A stretch of DNA of 64,000 nucleotides from Deinococcus malanensis. GTDB taxonomy: Bacteria; Deinococcota; Deinococci; Deinococcales; Deinococcaceae. The stretch's first letter is position 1, and every line of letters begins with the position of its first letter. Location of the stretch: positions 253,411 through 317,410 of the forward strand of contig NZ_BMPP01000003.1 of assembly GCF_014647655.1 (NCBI RefSeq). The letters are read 5' to 3'. Both the position numbers and the translations under genes were made by a program. The notes under the pieces were generated by a model, which made no database searches, was not told the DNA's origin, and saw nothing but the letters and a program-made list of their open reading frames with translations. Below, piece after piece: positions 27,934 to 35,495 of this stretch.

Positions 27934-27962
27934 TTAAACATTAAGGCTTGATAAAGTATATA
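27934..27962 (+). promoter_or_regulatory. Candidate promoter of riboswitch A transcript
   Basis: TTAAAC at 27934-27939, a 17-base spacer, then TATATA at 27957-27962 within the most AT-rich stretch of the neighbourhood. Transcription would start near 27969, about 30 bases before the aptamer. Confidence 0.5.
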
Positions 27963-27990
27963 TGGCATTGACGAACGTGGGTATATCGTT

Positions 27991-28091
27991 AAGACTATGA
28001 GCACGAAGCAATGAAATGTTCGATGTAACCGGGCACCTATCGAACATGGAGCTAGTGGTGCGACCGACGTTTCACACGTCGGTCATGTTTT
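27991..28091 (+). ncRNA. c-di-GMP-II-type riboswitch A
   Basis: The aptamer matches the c-di-GMP-II pseudoknot class. A purine-rich 5' junction (ACGAAGCAATGAA) is followed by a perfect 9-bp P2 stem (ATGTTCGAT 28016-28024 with ATCGAACAT 28039-28047). The P2 loop contains GTAACCGGGCACCT. Then comes GGAGCTAGTGGTGCGACCGA at 28048-28067, the counterpart of the conserved GAGUUAGUAGUGCAACCGAC of the Clostridium class. GCACC at 28033-28037 pairs with GGTGC at 28057-28061 to form the pseudoknot. P1 is not obvious. The 3' conserved GACCGACG also forms a terminator stem with 28077-28084, so ligand binding should favour read-through (ON switch; inference). The next gene is the secreted repeat protein at 28257. 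Confidence 0.85.
28062..28091 (+). terminator. Terminator-like expression platform of riboswitch A
   Basis: GACCGACG at 28062-28069 pairs perfectly with CGTCGGTC at 28077-28084, with loop TTTCACA; ATG and four T follow. The left arm is part of the aptamer core, so the aptamer and terminator folds exclude each other. The U tract is short. Confidence 0.6.
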
Positions 28092-28256
28092 GCTGACGGG
28101 TGAAGCAGGGACCTTTTCCGGCAAAAGGTACAAGCTTTATCAGGCTTCCGCGCCTGATAGAGATCGTCTTCCCGTTGGTTCAGACGAGCCAGAACAACGC
28201 TCTCCAGGGCAAATCGTCTGTACTCCGGGGCCCACCAGACCTTCAAGGAGCCCACC

Positions 28257-28448
28257 ATGCGCCACTTCATCGCTGCCGTCCTCGCCTTCGCCCTGCTCGC
28301 TGCCCCCGGGGCCAGCGCCGGTTCCTTCGGAGCCTGGGTCAATGCCACACCCGACCCGGTCACGGCCCAGGGTTCATTTGGTGCCTGGGTGAATTCTGAC
28401 CCCGATCCCATCACGGTCGAGGGCTCCTTCGGGGCCTGGGTCAACTGA
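28257..28448 (+). CDS. Small secreted GSFGAWVN-repeat protein
   Basis: A 63-residue protein starting at ATG 28257, behind AAGGAG. Residues 1-21 (MRHFIAAVLAFALLAAPGASA) are a textbook signal peptide ending in Ala-Ser-Ala. The whole mature part, 42 residues, consists of repeats: GSFGAWVN at 22-29, 39-46 and 56-63, joined by linkers ATPDPVTAQ and SDPDPITVE. The period is 17 residues (51 bases). The copies differ at many third codon positions while the protein is kept, which indicates selection on the peptide. I know no family with this repeat. It is the first gene after riboswitch A and is closed by a strong terminator, so it forms a single-gene unit probably controlled by c-di-GMP. Confidence 0.8.
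   Translation: MRHFIAAVLAFALLAAPGASAGSFGAWVNATPDPVTAQGSFGAWVNSDPDPITVEGSFGAWVN
28320..28445 (+). repeat. 51-bp coding tandem repeat (2.5 copies)
   Basis: Repeat units begin at 28320, 28371 and 28422; the third contains only the eight-residue core. They encode G-S-F-G-A-W-V-N followed by a PDP-containing linker. Confidence 0.85.
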
Positions 28449-28491
28449 GAGTCTGACCAAGCGGGCATTCAGAAGTCCGCTGTCCAGCAAG

Positions 28492-28521
28492 ACGCCGACG
28501 GGAGCCTCCGTCGGCGTTTTA
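28492..28521 (+). terminator. Rho-independent terminator after the repeat protein
   Basis: ACGCCGACGG at 28492-28501 pairs perfectly with CCGTCGGCGT at 28508-28517 around a six-base loop; four T run from 28517. Confidence 0.85.
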
Positions 28522-28709
28522 CTGCAGCATGCATGAAACATTCGTGCCCTGTGCCAGACGGTCAATGCCTCTACAGCTTCATCTCTCCTACTGGAAGCCC
28601 CTGCTGGCGCCCATCCGCCTGAGTTTTTGCCGATCGGGCTGGCAGTGCCGGATGACACCGCTCGGGCCTGCGGTTCCCTCTGTTGAAGTGCACACTCGCC
28701 CATGTCCAG

Positions 28710-29954
28710 ATGGATAATCGACGGGTGTCCTTGACCTACCCTACGCCTGGCCTGAGTGTCACCGACCATGAATTCCAGCTTCCCCTGGACCATGACCGTC
28801 CGCAGGGGGCGTCCGTAACGGTATTTGCGCGGGAGGTTGCCCTCCCCGAAGGCCAGACGCGGCCATTCCTGGTGTACTTCCAGGGCGGTCCGGGGTCCGA
28901 AGCGCCCCGGCCGCTCTCGCCGCAGCAGCCCGGATGGCTGGCCCGGGCCCTGGAGGACTACCGGGTACTGCTGCTCGACCAGCGCGGCACCGGCCGCTCA
29001 GCCCCAGTCGGGACGCTGGACCACCTGACGCCTGACGAGCAGACCGCTTACCTGAAGCACTTCCGGGCCGAGGCGATCGTGCGTGACGCCGAGGCCGTGC
29101 GCAAGGCCCTGGGTGTCGAGCGCTGGAGTGTACTGGGGCAGAGTTTCGGCGGCTTCTGCGTCACAACCTACCTGAGCCTGGCGCCGGACAGCCTCGCGGA
29201 AGCCTTCATCACCGGCGGCCTTCCAGCAGTCGGCCGGCATCCAGATGAAGTTTATGCCGCGACGTATGCCCGGGTACTGGAGAGAAACCAACGCTTTTAT
29301 GCCCGCTATCCTCAGGATCTGGAGCGGGTCCGCGCGCTGCTCCGGCGGCTGGACGAACATGACGTCCGGCTGCCTACAGGCGACCGGCTGACCCCGCGGC
29401 GCTTCCGGCAGCTGGGGCACCTGCTGGGCATGAGCAGCGGTCTGGAGAAGCTGCATTACCTGATCGACCTCCCGAGCGACTCTCCGGCCTTCCTGCACGA
29501 CGTGACCGGTGCCCTCAGCTTCGCCCGCAACCCGCTGTATGCGGTTTTGCACGAAGCCTGCTGGGCCGATGGACACACCACGAACTGGTCGGCGAAGCGG
29601 ACCTTCCCCACGGAGTTTGCGGCTCCGGAAATGCTCACCGGCGAAATGGTGTATCCCTGGATGTTCGAGGAATACGCAGCGCTCTCGCCTCTGCGTGACG
29701 CCGCCGATCGGCTTGCGGCCGAGCCGTGGGGCGCACTGTATGACATGGACCAGCTTCGGCGGAACACTGTTCCGGTGGCGGCCGCCGTGTACGCCGAGGA
29801 CATGTACGTCGAGCGCCGCTTTTCCGAGGAGACGGCCAGCCTGATTCAGGGAGCCCGGGTGTGGCTGACCAACGAGTTCGAACACGATGGGCTGCGGGTA
29901 GACGGCCGGCGCGTGCTGGGCCGCCTGATCGACATGGCCCGCGGACGGATCTGA
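28710..29954 (+). CDS. Alpha/beta hydrolase, prolyl aminopeptidase-like
   Basis: A 414-residue protein of the proline iminopeptidase type. Visible are the oxyanion segment FLVYFQGGPGSEAPRP, the strand VLLLDQRGTGRSAP, the nucleophile elbow VLGQSFGGFC (Ser), and near the C-terminus VAAAVYAEDMYVERR (likely Asp) and NEFEHDGLRVDG (likely His). Family members remove N-terminal proline or related residues from peptides in the cytoplasm. ATG 28710 is preferred; an in-frame TTG at 28683 is possible. Neither has a strong ribosome site. Confidence 0.88.
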   Translation: MDNRRVSLTYPTPGLSVTDHEFQLPLDHDRPQGASVTVFAREVALPEGQTRPFLVYFQGGPGSEAPRPLSPQQPGWLARALEDYRVLLLDQRGTGRSAPVGTLDHLTPDEQTAYLKHFRAEAIVRDAEAVRKALGVERWSVLGQSFGGFCVTTYLSLAPDSLAEAFITGGLPAVGRHPDEVYAATYARVLERNQRFYARYPQDLERVRALLRRLDEHDVRLPTGDRLTPRRFRQLGHLLGMSSGLEKLHYLIDLPSDSPAFLHDVTGALSFARNPLYAVLHEACWADGHTTNWSAKRTFPTEFAAPEMLTGEMVYPWMFEEYAALSPLRDAADRLAAEPWGALYDMDQLRRNTVPVAAAVYAEDMYVERRFSEETASLIQGARVWLTNEFEHDGLRVDGRRVLGRLIDMARGRI

Positions 29955-29971
29955 CTGCCCTCCTACCGTGA

Positions 29972-30294
29972 GGCATACATGGCTGCCTCCCGCTTCTGGA
30001 ACTGGGCGCCTCGTCCCTCTCGCTTGTGGTGGCAGGGGGTGTGGATTCCATCGACCAGGCTGTGCAGTTCCAGGTGTTCCCGGAGCGGTCCATACGACCA
30101 CGGTGCCGGCCGGGCAGGTGGCGCTGAAAGGATTAACACCTGGCGTGAGTCTGGATGCATCTGGCCAGCCGGTGACGGTATATGTCACTTTGGGAACATC
30201 CGATCTGACTTCGGAGACAGGAGCCGTCAATTTCGCTCAGGTCTGGATGGAGCCTCTCCCACCGCAGGAGGAGCTCGGCGACAGCCACCCGTGA
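29972..30294 (+). pseudogene. Frameshifted remnant of an unidentified protein gene
   Basis: Protein-like sequence is split between two frames. One frame reads LLELGASSLSLVVAGGVDSI and continues to QAVQFQVFP near 30080. The sequence then continues sensibly only in a second frame, as GAVHTTTVPAGQVALKGLTP and VTVYVTLGTSDLTSETGAVN, to the stop at 30294. There is no start codon in the first frame after the stop at 29969. This fits a decayed 3' part of a gene for a beta-rich protein, possibly exported. Confidence 0.4.
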
Positions 30295-30446
30295 GTATGA
30301 CCAGGTCCTATCGCCTTCATTCGCCGGTCGACCTGAAGGGCCGGCAGCGTGCATCAACCCCTGAAGGTGCTGCCGGCCGTGTCAAGCCTCGCCAGAGAAC
30401 CGTCGCGGCCCTGCGTAGTCCAGGTCGTCATGTCACATTCCGTGGG

Positions 30447-30968
30447 TCACTCTGCCCAGCTGAAGCGGTCTATTCTGAAGACCAGATAGCCCTGGTCCCG
30501 CCCGTCGGAGAGGCGCTCCTGCAACTTGCCTCCGATCTTCTGAACGGCCCGTTGAGACCGCAGGTTGCCGGGAGCAACCAGGAACACCACGTGATCGACG
30601 TGGCCAAAGGCGTGGGTGAGCATCAGGCGCTTCATCTCGCCGTTGTATGCCCCGCCCCAGTACGGCCGGGCCAGGAAGGTCCAGCCGATCTCGAGACTGT
30701 GCGGATGGGAGTCTCTCCAGTGGAAGCGCGAGGTGCCGATAACCGCGCCGGTGCCGGTCTCGGTGGCCAGCAGCGCACCACCAGACGCCAGGGTGCCCTC
30801 GAAAAACGTGCGGAAGACCGCCGGTTCATGCCGGTTGTCCGGGTGCTGGGTCCAGATCAGCGGGTCGGAAGCCGCAGCGTACAGCAGATTGAAGTCCTGC
30901 GCCTGAAGGGGCCGCAGCATCACACGGGGCCCGGATAGCGTGGGTTGAAGATCGAAGGGTGGGTTCAT
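30447..30968 (-). CDS. GNAT-family N-acetyltransferase (RimJ/RimL-like)
   Basis: A 173-residue acetyltransferase. It has the opening [20 protein letters not shown], the strand with [14 protein letters not shown], and the RimL-type motif [20 protein letters not shown] followed by [20 protein letters not shown] and GGKLQ. The family transfers acetyl from acetyl-CoA to amino groups of proteins or small molecules. The substrate here is unknown. GGAAG precedes ATG 30968, and the gene diverges from the exporter gene on the other strand. Confidence 0.9.
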   Translation of the reverse strand: MNPPFDLQPTLSGPRVMLRPLQAQDFNLLYAAASDPLIWTQHPDNRHEPAVFRTFFEGTLASGGALLATETGTGAVIGTSRFHWRDSHPHSLEIGWTFLARPYWGGAYNGEMKRLMLTHAFGHVDHVVFLVAPGNLRSQRAVQKIGGKLQERLSDGRDQGYLVFRIDRFSWAE

Positions 30969-31080
30969 GGCTTCCTTCTGCTTTCGGTGGAGTGTACGGA
31001 ACCCGGGGATGGCCAGCAGCCCTGAGCAGGGCGGGAGGCGGTCGGGCAGCCTGAAGCACGCGAACTACACTGTGGGCCTG

Positions 31081-32304
31081 ATGCGTTCCCGTCCTGCTGC
31101 CATGGTTTTCATCCTGCTGACCGCCCTGATCGACATTATCGGCATCGGATTGATCATTCCAGTGCTGCCGGGGCTGGTCAAGGAACTCGCAGGGTCGGAG
31201 GTGGCGGGCGCGCGCACCATCGGGCTGCTGACGGCGGCATACGCGGTGATGCAGTTTATTTTCGCGCCGATCCTGGGGGCCCTGAGCGACCGCTTCGGCC
31301 GGCGGCCGGTGCTGCTGTTTGCCCTGACCGGCATGGGGCTCGACTACCTGCTGCTGGCGTTTGCCCCGAACCTGACGTGGCTGTTTGTGGGACGTGTTCT
31401 GGCCGGCATCACGGGGGCAAGCCTGACGGTGGCCAACGCGTACATCGCCGACGTGTCGCCGCCCGAGCAGCGCGCGAAAAACTTCGGGCTGCTGGGGGCC
31501 ACCTTCGGCGTGGGCTTCATCCTGGGGCCAGCGCTTGGAGGCCTGCTGGGCGAGTACGGGCTGCGGGTGCCATTCCTGGTGGCGGCGGCCCTGACTGGCC
31601 TGAACGTGCTGTACGGTCTCTTTGTGCTGCCCGAGTCCCTGCCTGCCAGTGCCCGTGGCAAGGGCATGAAGCGCAGTGACCTTAATCCACTGCTGCCCCT
31701 GCGGGCACTGGGCAAGTACCCGATCCTTCGCAGCCTCGCGCTGACCTTCGTGCTGCTGGGGTTGGCCGGGCAGGTCATTTTCAGCACCTGGGTGCTGTAC
31801 ACCGAGAAAGTCCTGAGCTGGAGCCCCGGGCAAAACGGCCTGGCGCTGGCGTTTTTCGGGCTGCTCACTGCGGCCGTTCAGGGCGGCCTGATCGGGCCGT
31901 TCATCGCGCGCTTCGGCGACCGGCGCACCATCATGACCGGTCTGGTGGCGTCCATCCTGGAATTCCTGGTGCTGAGCGTGGCCCGCAGCGGTGCGCTGCT
32001 GTACGCCTCGCTGGTCGTCGGGGCGCTTGGAGGCCTCGCGAATCCCGCCATTCAGGGCCTGATCTCGCGGCAGGTCAGCGAGACCGAGCAGGGTCGGGTC
32101 CAGGGGGCCCTGACCAGCCTGAACAGCCTTGTGGCAGTCGTCGGTCCCATTCTCGCGACGACCGTGTACGCCGCCGGACTCAGCCGGGGATTCCCCGGCG
32201 CGGCTTACCTGATGGCCGCGGTGCTCTCGGTCGGCGGCACGCTGCTGATTCTCGGTGTGCTCCGCAGCATTCCCGGCACCGGGCGGGTGGAAGCGCGGGC
32301 ATGA
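31081..32304 (+). CDS. MFS exporter, TetA-like tetracycline/drug antiporter
   Basis: A 407-residue inner-membrane protein with 12 predicted helices in two halves. Signature A after helix 2 reads [20 protein letters not shown]. Helix 1 is [20 protein letters not shown]; helix 4 is [20 protein letters not shown], followed by [20 protein letters not shown]. These match the TetA/TCR branch, proton-coupled drug exporters. Many Deinococcus chromosomal members have no known substrate, so resistance is not implied. ATG 31081 is preferred because upstream codons are not protein-like. Confidence 0.9.
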   Translation: MRSRPAAMVFILLTALIDIIGIGLIIPVLPGLVKELAGSEVAGARTIGLLTAAYAVMQFIFAPILGALSDRFGRRPVLLFALTGMGLDYLLLAFAPNLTWLFVGRVLAGITGASLTVANAYIADVSPPEQRAKNFGLLGATFGVGFILGPALGGLLGEYGLRVPFLVAAALTGLNVLYGLFVLPESLPASARGKGMKRSDLNPLLPLRALGKYPILRSLALTFVLLGLAGQVIFSTWVLYTEKVLSWSPGQNGLALAFFGLLTAAVQGGLIGPFIARFGDRRTIMTGLVASILEFLVLSVARSGALLYASLVVGALGGLANPAIQGLISRQVSETEQGRVQGALTSLNSLVAVVGPILATTVYAAGLSRGFPGAAYLMAAVLSVGGTLLILGVLRSIPGTGRVEARA

Positions 32305-32668
32305 AGCGTATGCACCGTCCAGGTGGAGCCGGAATGGTCTCTTTGAACCATCTTCACGGTCCTGTCTCCAGTCGGCAGAACACTGCACTCGCGTTCAACC
32401 GCTACAGGAAGGTACGTCGCGGACTCACCTGCCATGGCCCCGCCGGCAAACGCGTCGACTGACCTGCCCGTTTGACCAGAGGATTGATGCTGCCCTGTTC
32501 TACCCTTGGTTCACGAGAGACAAACTGTAGCGAAACGGTCCGGACATACAGTTGTGCAAAAGACTCGTGCGTTCACGAAGCTCCTTGCCCAGCCCATGTT
32601 ATTAACAACAGTCTAAATATTAATCAAACCACTTCCCTGAAGTGAGAATTCTGCTAGAGACAGCCATC
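32305..32668. other. Intergenic region upstream of the HD-GYP gene
   Basis: About 360 bases. The last 110 are AT-rich, with TTAACA and CTAAATAT near 32602-32620 and a small hairpin (CTAGA/TCTAG) at 32653-32670 overlapping the -10 box. No gene is supported. Confidence 0.4.
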
Positions 32669-32674
32669 TAGTCT
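32669..32674 (+). promoter_or_regulatory. -10 box (TAGTCT) for leaderless HD-GYP transcript
   Basis: TAGTCT lies five bases before ATG 32680 and there is no ribosome site. Confidence 0.45.
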
Positions 32675-32679
32675 TAATT

Positions 32680-33885
32680 ATGACCGCAGCGCCGTCCATG
32701 ACTCCAAAGCAGGGGCTGCCCGGCCTGACCGGGTCGCGAGCCCCGGTGGCCGAGTCGGTTCTGACCCTGACCCAGCTTGCCCTGGTAGCCCCAGATCTTC
32801 CTTCCGGAGTGACGCCGACCCTGCACCACCTGGTGCAACACACCGCCGCGGTCGGCTCGGCCTACTTTCAGGCCGATACACAGCGGGTACTGTCCTACCA
32901 CGTCCGCGCTGCCTCGGGCGAGATGCCCCAGAACCCCGGCATGCAGGCTATCGCTGCCCACGGACTTCCCGCAGATATGCCCCTGATGCGCGCGTTGGAG
33001 AGCAGCCACGTGCCCCTGTTTTTTGACGACACGCAGGCGGCCCCGGAGACCGAGGGATTCTCCCCACTTGGCGTGACGAGCCTGGCTGCCGCGCCTGTCC
33101 GGCGGGCCAATGGTCAACTTATCGGGGCGTTCCTTATGCACACGTTCAAACCCCACACCTGGGCCGCAGAGGAGGCTGCGCTGTTCAGTCTGGTCTCAGG
33201 AACGATCGCGGCGCTGGCGGGGCGGCTGGCAGCAGAAGAAGCCGCGCATCTGGCCCGCGAATCGGCGCTGCGTGCCCTAGGTCTGGCGCTGGAGGCCCGC
33301 GACGGTGAAACACAGGGCCATACCGACCGGGTCACGGCGCTGGCCCTGAAGATGGCAGACCGACTGAAACTGTCTGCCCGGGACCGGGAATCGCTTCAAT
33401 GGGGGGCATACCTGCATGACATCGGGAAGATCGCTATTCCTGACGCCATCCTGCTCAAACCCGGCCGGCTCACGCCTCAGGAGTGGGATGTAATGCGGTC
33501 ACATGTTCAGGAAGGGCAGCGTTTCGCACAGGCACTGCGCTTTCTGCCGGCGCAGGCCATGGAGGTGATTGTCGATCACCACGAGCGCTGGAATGGGGAA
33601 GGGTATCCTGCCCGCAAGGCTGGTGCTCAGATCAGCATGGCGGGCAGGATCTTTGCCTTGTGTGATGTCTATGACGCCCTGACCAGCGAACGCCCGTACA
33701 AACAGGCCTGGACGGTCACGGACGCCCGGGCCGAACTGCTGGCGCAGGCTGGACACCATTTCGACCCTGAACTGGTGCACGAATTCCTCGGCATGCTCGA
33801 CGATTCCATGGGGCCTGACCAGCCCTGGTTCCCAGGCGACAGGTCAGATCACCTGAGCAGTGCGGACCTGCCAGCCGGCGGGTGA
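32680..33885 (+). CDS. GAF-like / HD-GYP cyclic-di-GMP phosphodiesterase
   Basis: A 401-residue cytoplasmic protein. Residues about 25-190 form a GAF-type sensor (LVQHTAAVGSAYFQADTQRV, TSLAAAPVRRANGQLIGAFL). Residues about 205-385 are an HD-GYP domain with the residues needed for activity: the first His in ETQGHTDRVTAL, HDIGKIAIPD, the His in MRSHVQEGQRF, DHHERWNGEGYP and CDVYDALTSERPYK. It should hydrolyse c-di-GMP in response to a signal bound by the GAF domain. It is the second HD-GYP protein within 10 kb and lacks a GGDEF domain. Confidence 0.9.
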   Translation: MTAAPSMTPKQGLPGLTGSRAPVAESVLTLTQLALVAPDLPSGVTPTLHHLVQHTAAVGSAYFQADTQRVLSYHVRAASGEMPQNPGMQAIAAHGLPADMPLMRALESSHVPLFFDDTQAAPETEGFSPLGVTSLAAAPVRRANGQLIGAFLMHTFKPHTWAAEEAALFSLVSGTIAALAGRLAAEEAAHLARESALRALGLALEARDGETQGHTDRVTALALKMADRLKLSARDRESLQWGAYLHDIGKIAIPDAILLKPGRLTPQEWDVMRSHVQEGQRFAQALRFLPAQAMEVIVDHHERWNGEGYPARKAGAQISMAGRIFALCDVYDALTSERPYKQAWTVTDARAELLAQAGHHFDPELVHEFLGMLDDSMGPDQPWFPGDRSDHLSSADLPAGG

Positions 33886-34084
33886 AGGTCGGCCCCGGCG
33901 ATGGAGGCTTTCAGGCCCTCCGGAACCCAGGAAATCCCCCTCAGAAGAGACGGCAGTGAAGAGCATTTCTACGTGGAGGGCCGACACGTCGGGTAGCGCA
34001 TTCCCGCGCTTGATGTGGTCCCGACCACCAGAACGTGACCTCCGTTCTACCGGCTCCTGAAGGCTGCCCCGGTGGTCTGCCGCC

Positions 34085-34547
34085 TCACGCCAGGAGTCGC
34101 CGGACTTCCTCCAGCACCGTCTGTGCATCCTTTCCGGGGTCCACGGTGGTCCAATGGCGGACAATCACGCCTTCAGGGTCCACCAGAAAAGTCTCCCTTC
34201 GCGGACGGGCCGTGTCTTCGCCAGGCCCTGGCTCTTCAACCACGCCAAACACTTCACTGAGCGCGAGGCGCTTGTCCGCAACAATCGGAAAGTTCAGCGT
34301 GCACAGGTTGCGGAAGACCACCTGCTGCTTTCGCAAATCCCCGTTCACGCCCACCACATCGACGCCCAGAGAACGGAAAATCTCCATGGAGTGCCTGATA
34401 CCGTCTGGCCGGCAGTTGACAGTGGGTTGCAGCGACATTCGGAAAGAAGAACAGTACCCGCCAGGTGCCGCGCCTGAGATCAAAGGGCGCGCCGCTGTCC
34501 TGCGTGGCTGAAAGCGGCGGCACGGAATGACCGGGAAGCAAGGCCAT
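34085..34547 (-). pseudogene. Frameshifted peroxiredoxin (AhpC/TSA, BCP-like)
   Basis: The gene starts at ATG 34547 with MALLPGHSVPPLSATQDSGA and reaches VLFFFPNVAATHCQLPARRY, which holds the peroxidatic Cys, before the frame breaks near 34375. The next frame continues as FRSLGVDVVGVNGDLRKQQV and runs through NFPIVADKRLALSEVFGVVE and RRETFLVDPEGVIV to the stop. One extra C in the run read as GATTTTCCGTTCT explains the break. Family members reduce peroxides in the cytoplasm. If the shift is real, the product is cut after about 57 codons of normal sequence. A sequencing error cannot be excluded. Confidence 0.75.
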
Positions 34548-34806
34548 ACAGCGCAGTGTGAATGGACCCGTATTCCGCACATCCTGGAGGCCTGTGGCCC
34601 GTTCGCGCCGTTCGTGGGCAATGAGCGGTCCGGCAACGGCGGTGTGGGCAGAATTCTCCCAGACCCGGGCCTTGTGAGGTCAACACGGTGACCCGGATTT
34701 CCCGAAGTAGAGCGCCACGGAGGCCATGCCTGGCCTGATATGAAGGGGGTAGCCCGGCCTACGCCTAACCTCTGATCAGGACAGCCAGGGAAGGGGCGTT
34801 CAGCCC

Positions 34807-35298
34807 TCAGCGCAGGGGGAAGCTGATGCGAGCGGTCACACTTACCCCCTCGCTCGCCGGCCGCAGGCGAACCATGCCTTCAACTGTCACGCCCGAGTCC
34901 AGGCGCATCCCATACACGCCGTGAAGATTCGCCAGGGCCAGGGGTGTCAGCACAACGGCCGGAAATGGAAGGCCGCTGCTTCCATCCCGCGGGAAGCCTA
35001 CCCCTGAACCCAGGCCAGCGGCCAGGTAGCTGCCGCCCGCCACTGGCCACAGCAGGCTGGCGTCCACCAGGACGTTCGGTCCACCTGCAGCGGCCGTGAG
35101 ATTGCCTTCCAGCGACAGGCGGTAGCGGCTTGCCCCCAGCAGTCCGGAGGGCGACGTGCGGGTGGTCATCACGTGCACACCACCTTCAGGATGCGTGCCC
35201 AGTCCGCTGACGAATGCGCCGCCCTGTACCCCGACGCTGGTCTGGGCGAGAGCGCAGGAAGAGAGACTGAGGACAAACATGGCCAGAATGAGCTTCAC
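34807..35298 (-). CDS. Secreted or outer-membrane beta-barrel-like small protein
   Basis: A 163-residue protein starting at GTG 35298 with a signal peptide (MKLILAMFVLSLSSCALA). The rest alternates hydrophobic and polar residues in strands such as SRYRLSLEGNLTAAAGGP, LVDASLLWPVAGGSYLAAGL and VTVEGMVRLRPASEGVSVTA, ending in ISFPLR. This pattern suggests a small eight-strand outer-membrane barrel. I do not recognise the family. The Ser-Cys in the signal could be a lipobox-like site but is not typical. Confidence 0.65.
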   Translation of the reverse strand: MKLILAMFVLSLSSCALAQTSVGVQGGAFVSGLGTHPEGGVHVMTTRTSPSGLLGASRYRLSLEGNLTAAAGGPNVLVDASLLWPVAGGSYLAAGLGSGVGFPRDGSSGLPFPAVVLTPLALANLHGVYGMRLDSGVTVEGMVRLRPASEGVSVTARISFPLR

Positions 35299-35304
35299 GT
35301 GAGC

Positions 35305-35310
35305 AGCATA
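35305..35310 (-). promoter_or_regulatory. -10 box (TATGCT) for leaderless transcript
   Basis: On the minus strand TATGCT lies six bases before GTG 35298. This supports that start codon. Confidence 0.5.
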
Positions 35311-35495
35311 CGTCCATTCCGCACATGGGCATAACGAAGATGCGCGTCCCTGGCAGGAGCCGCTTGGCAGGCTTGGCCACAGCGGACAAGCCGTCTGATT
35401 ACGCTTTTCAGCGAGACTGGGCCGCCCTGATCCGTCGCCTCAGGCAGCCTTCAAAGGCCCTGGTTTGACTTAAGTCCACCTGGGCGCCGGCAGCC

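Noticed and set aside
28052..28468. Minus-strand frame with TQAPKEP repeats
   Set aside because: The repeats are the antisense reading of the GSFGAWVN repeats; the plus-strand frame has a signal peptide, ribosome site and terminator.
30826..32388. 520-codon minus-strand frame opposite the MFS exporter
   Set aside because: Gln/Arg-rich mirror of a membrane protein; no domain.
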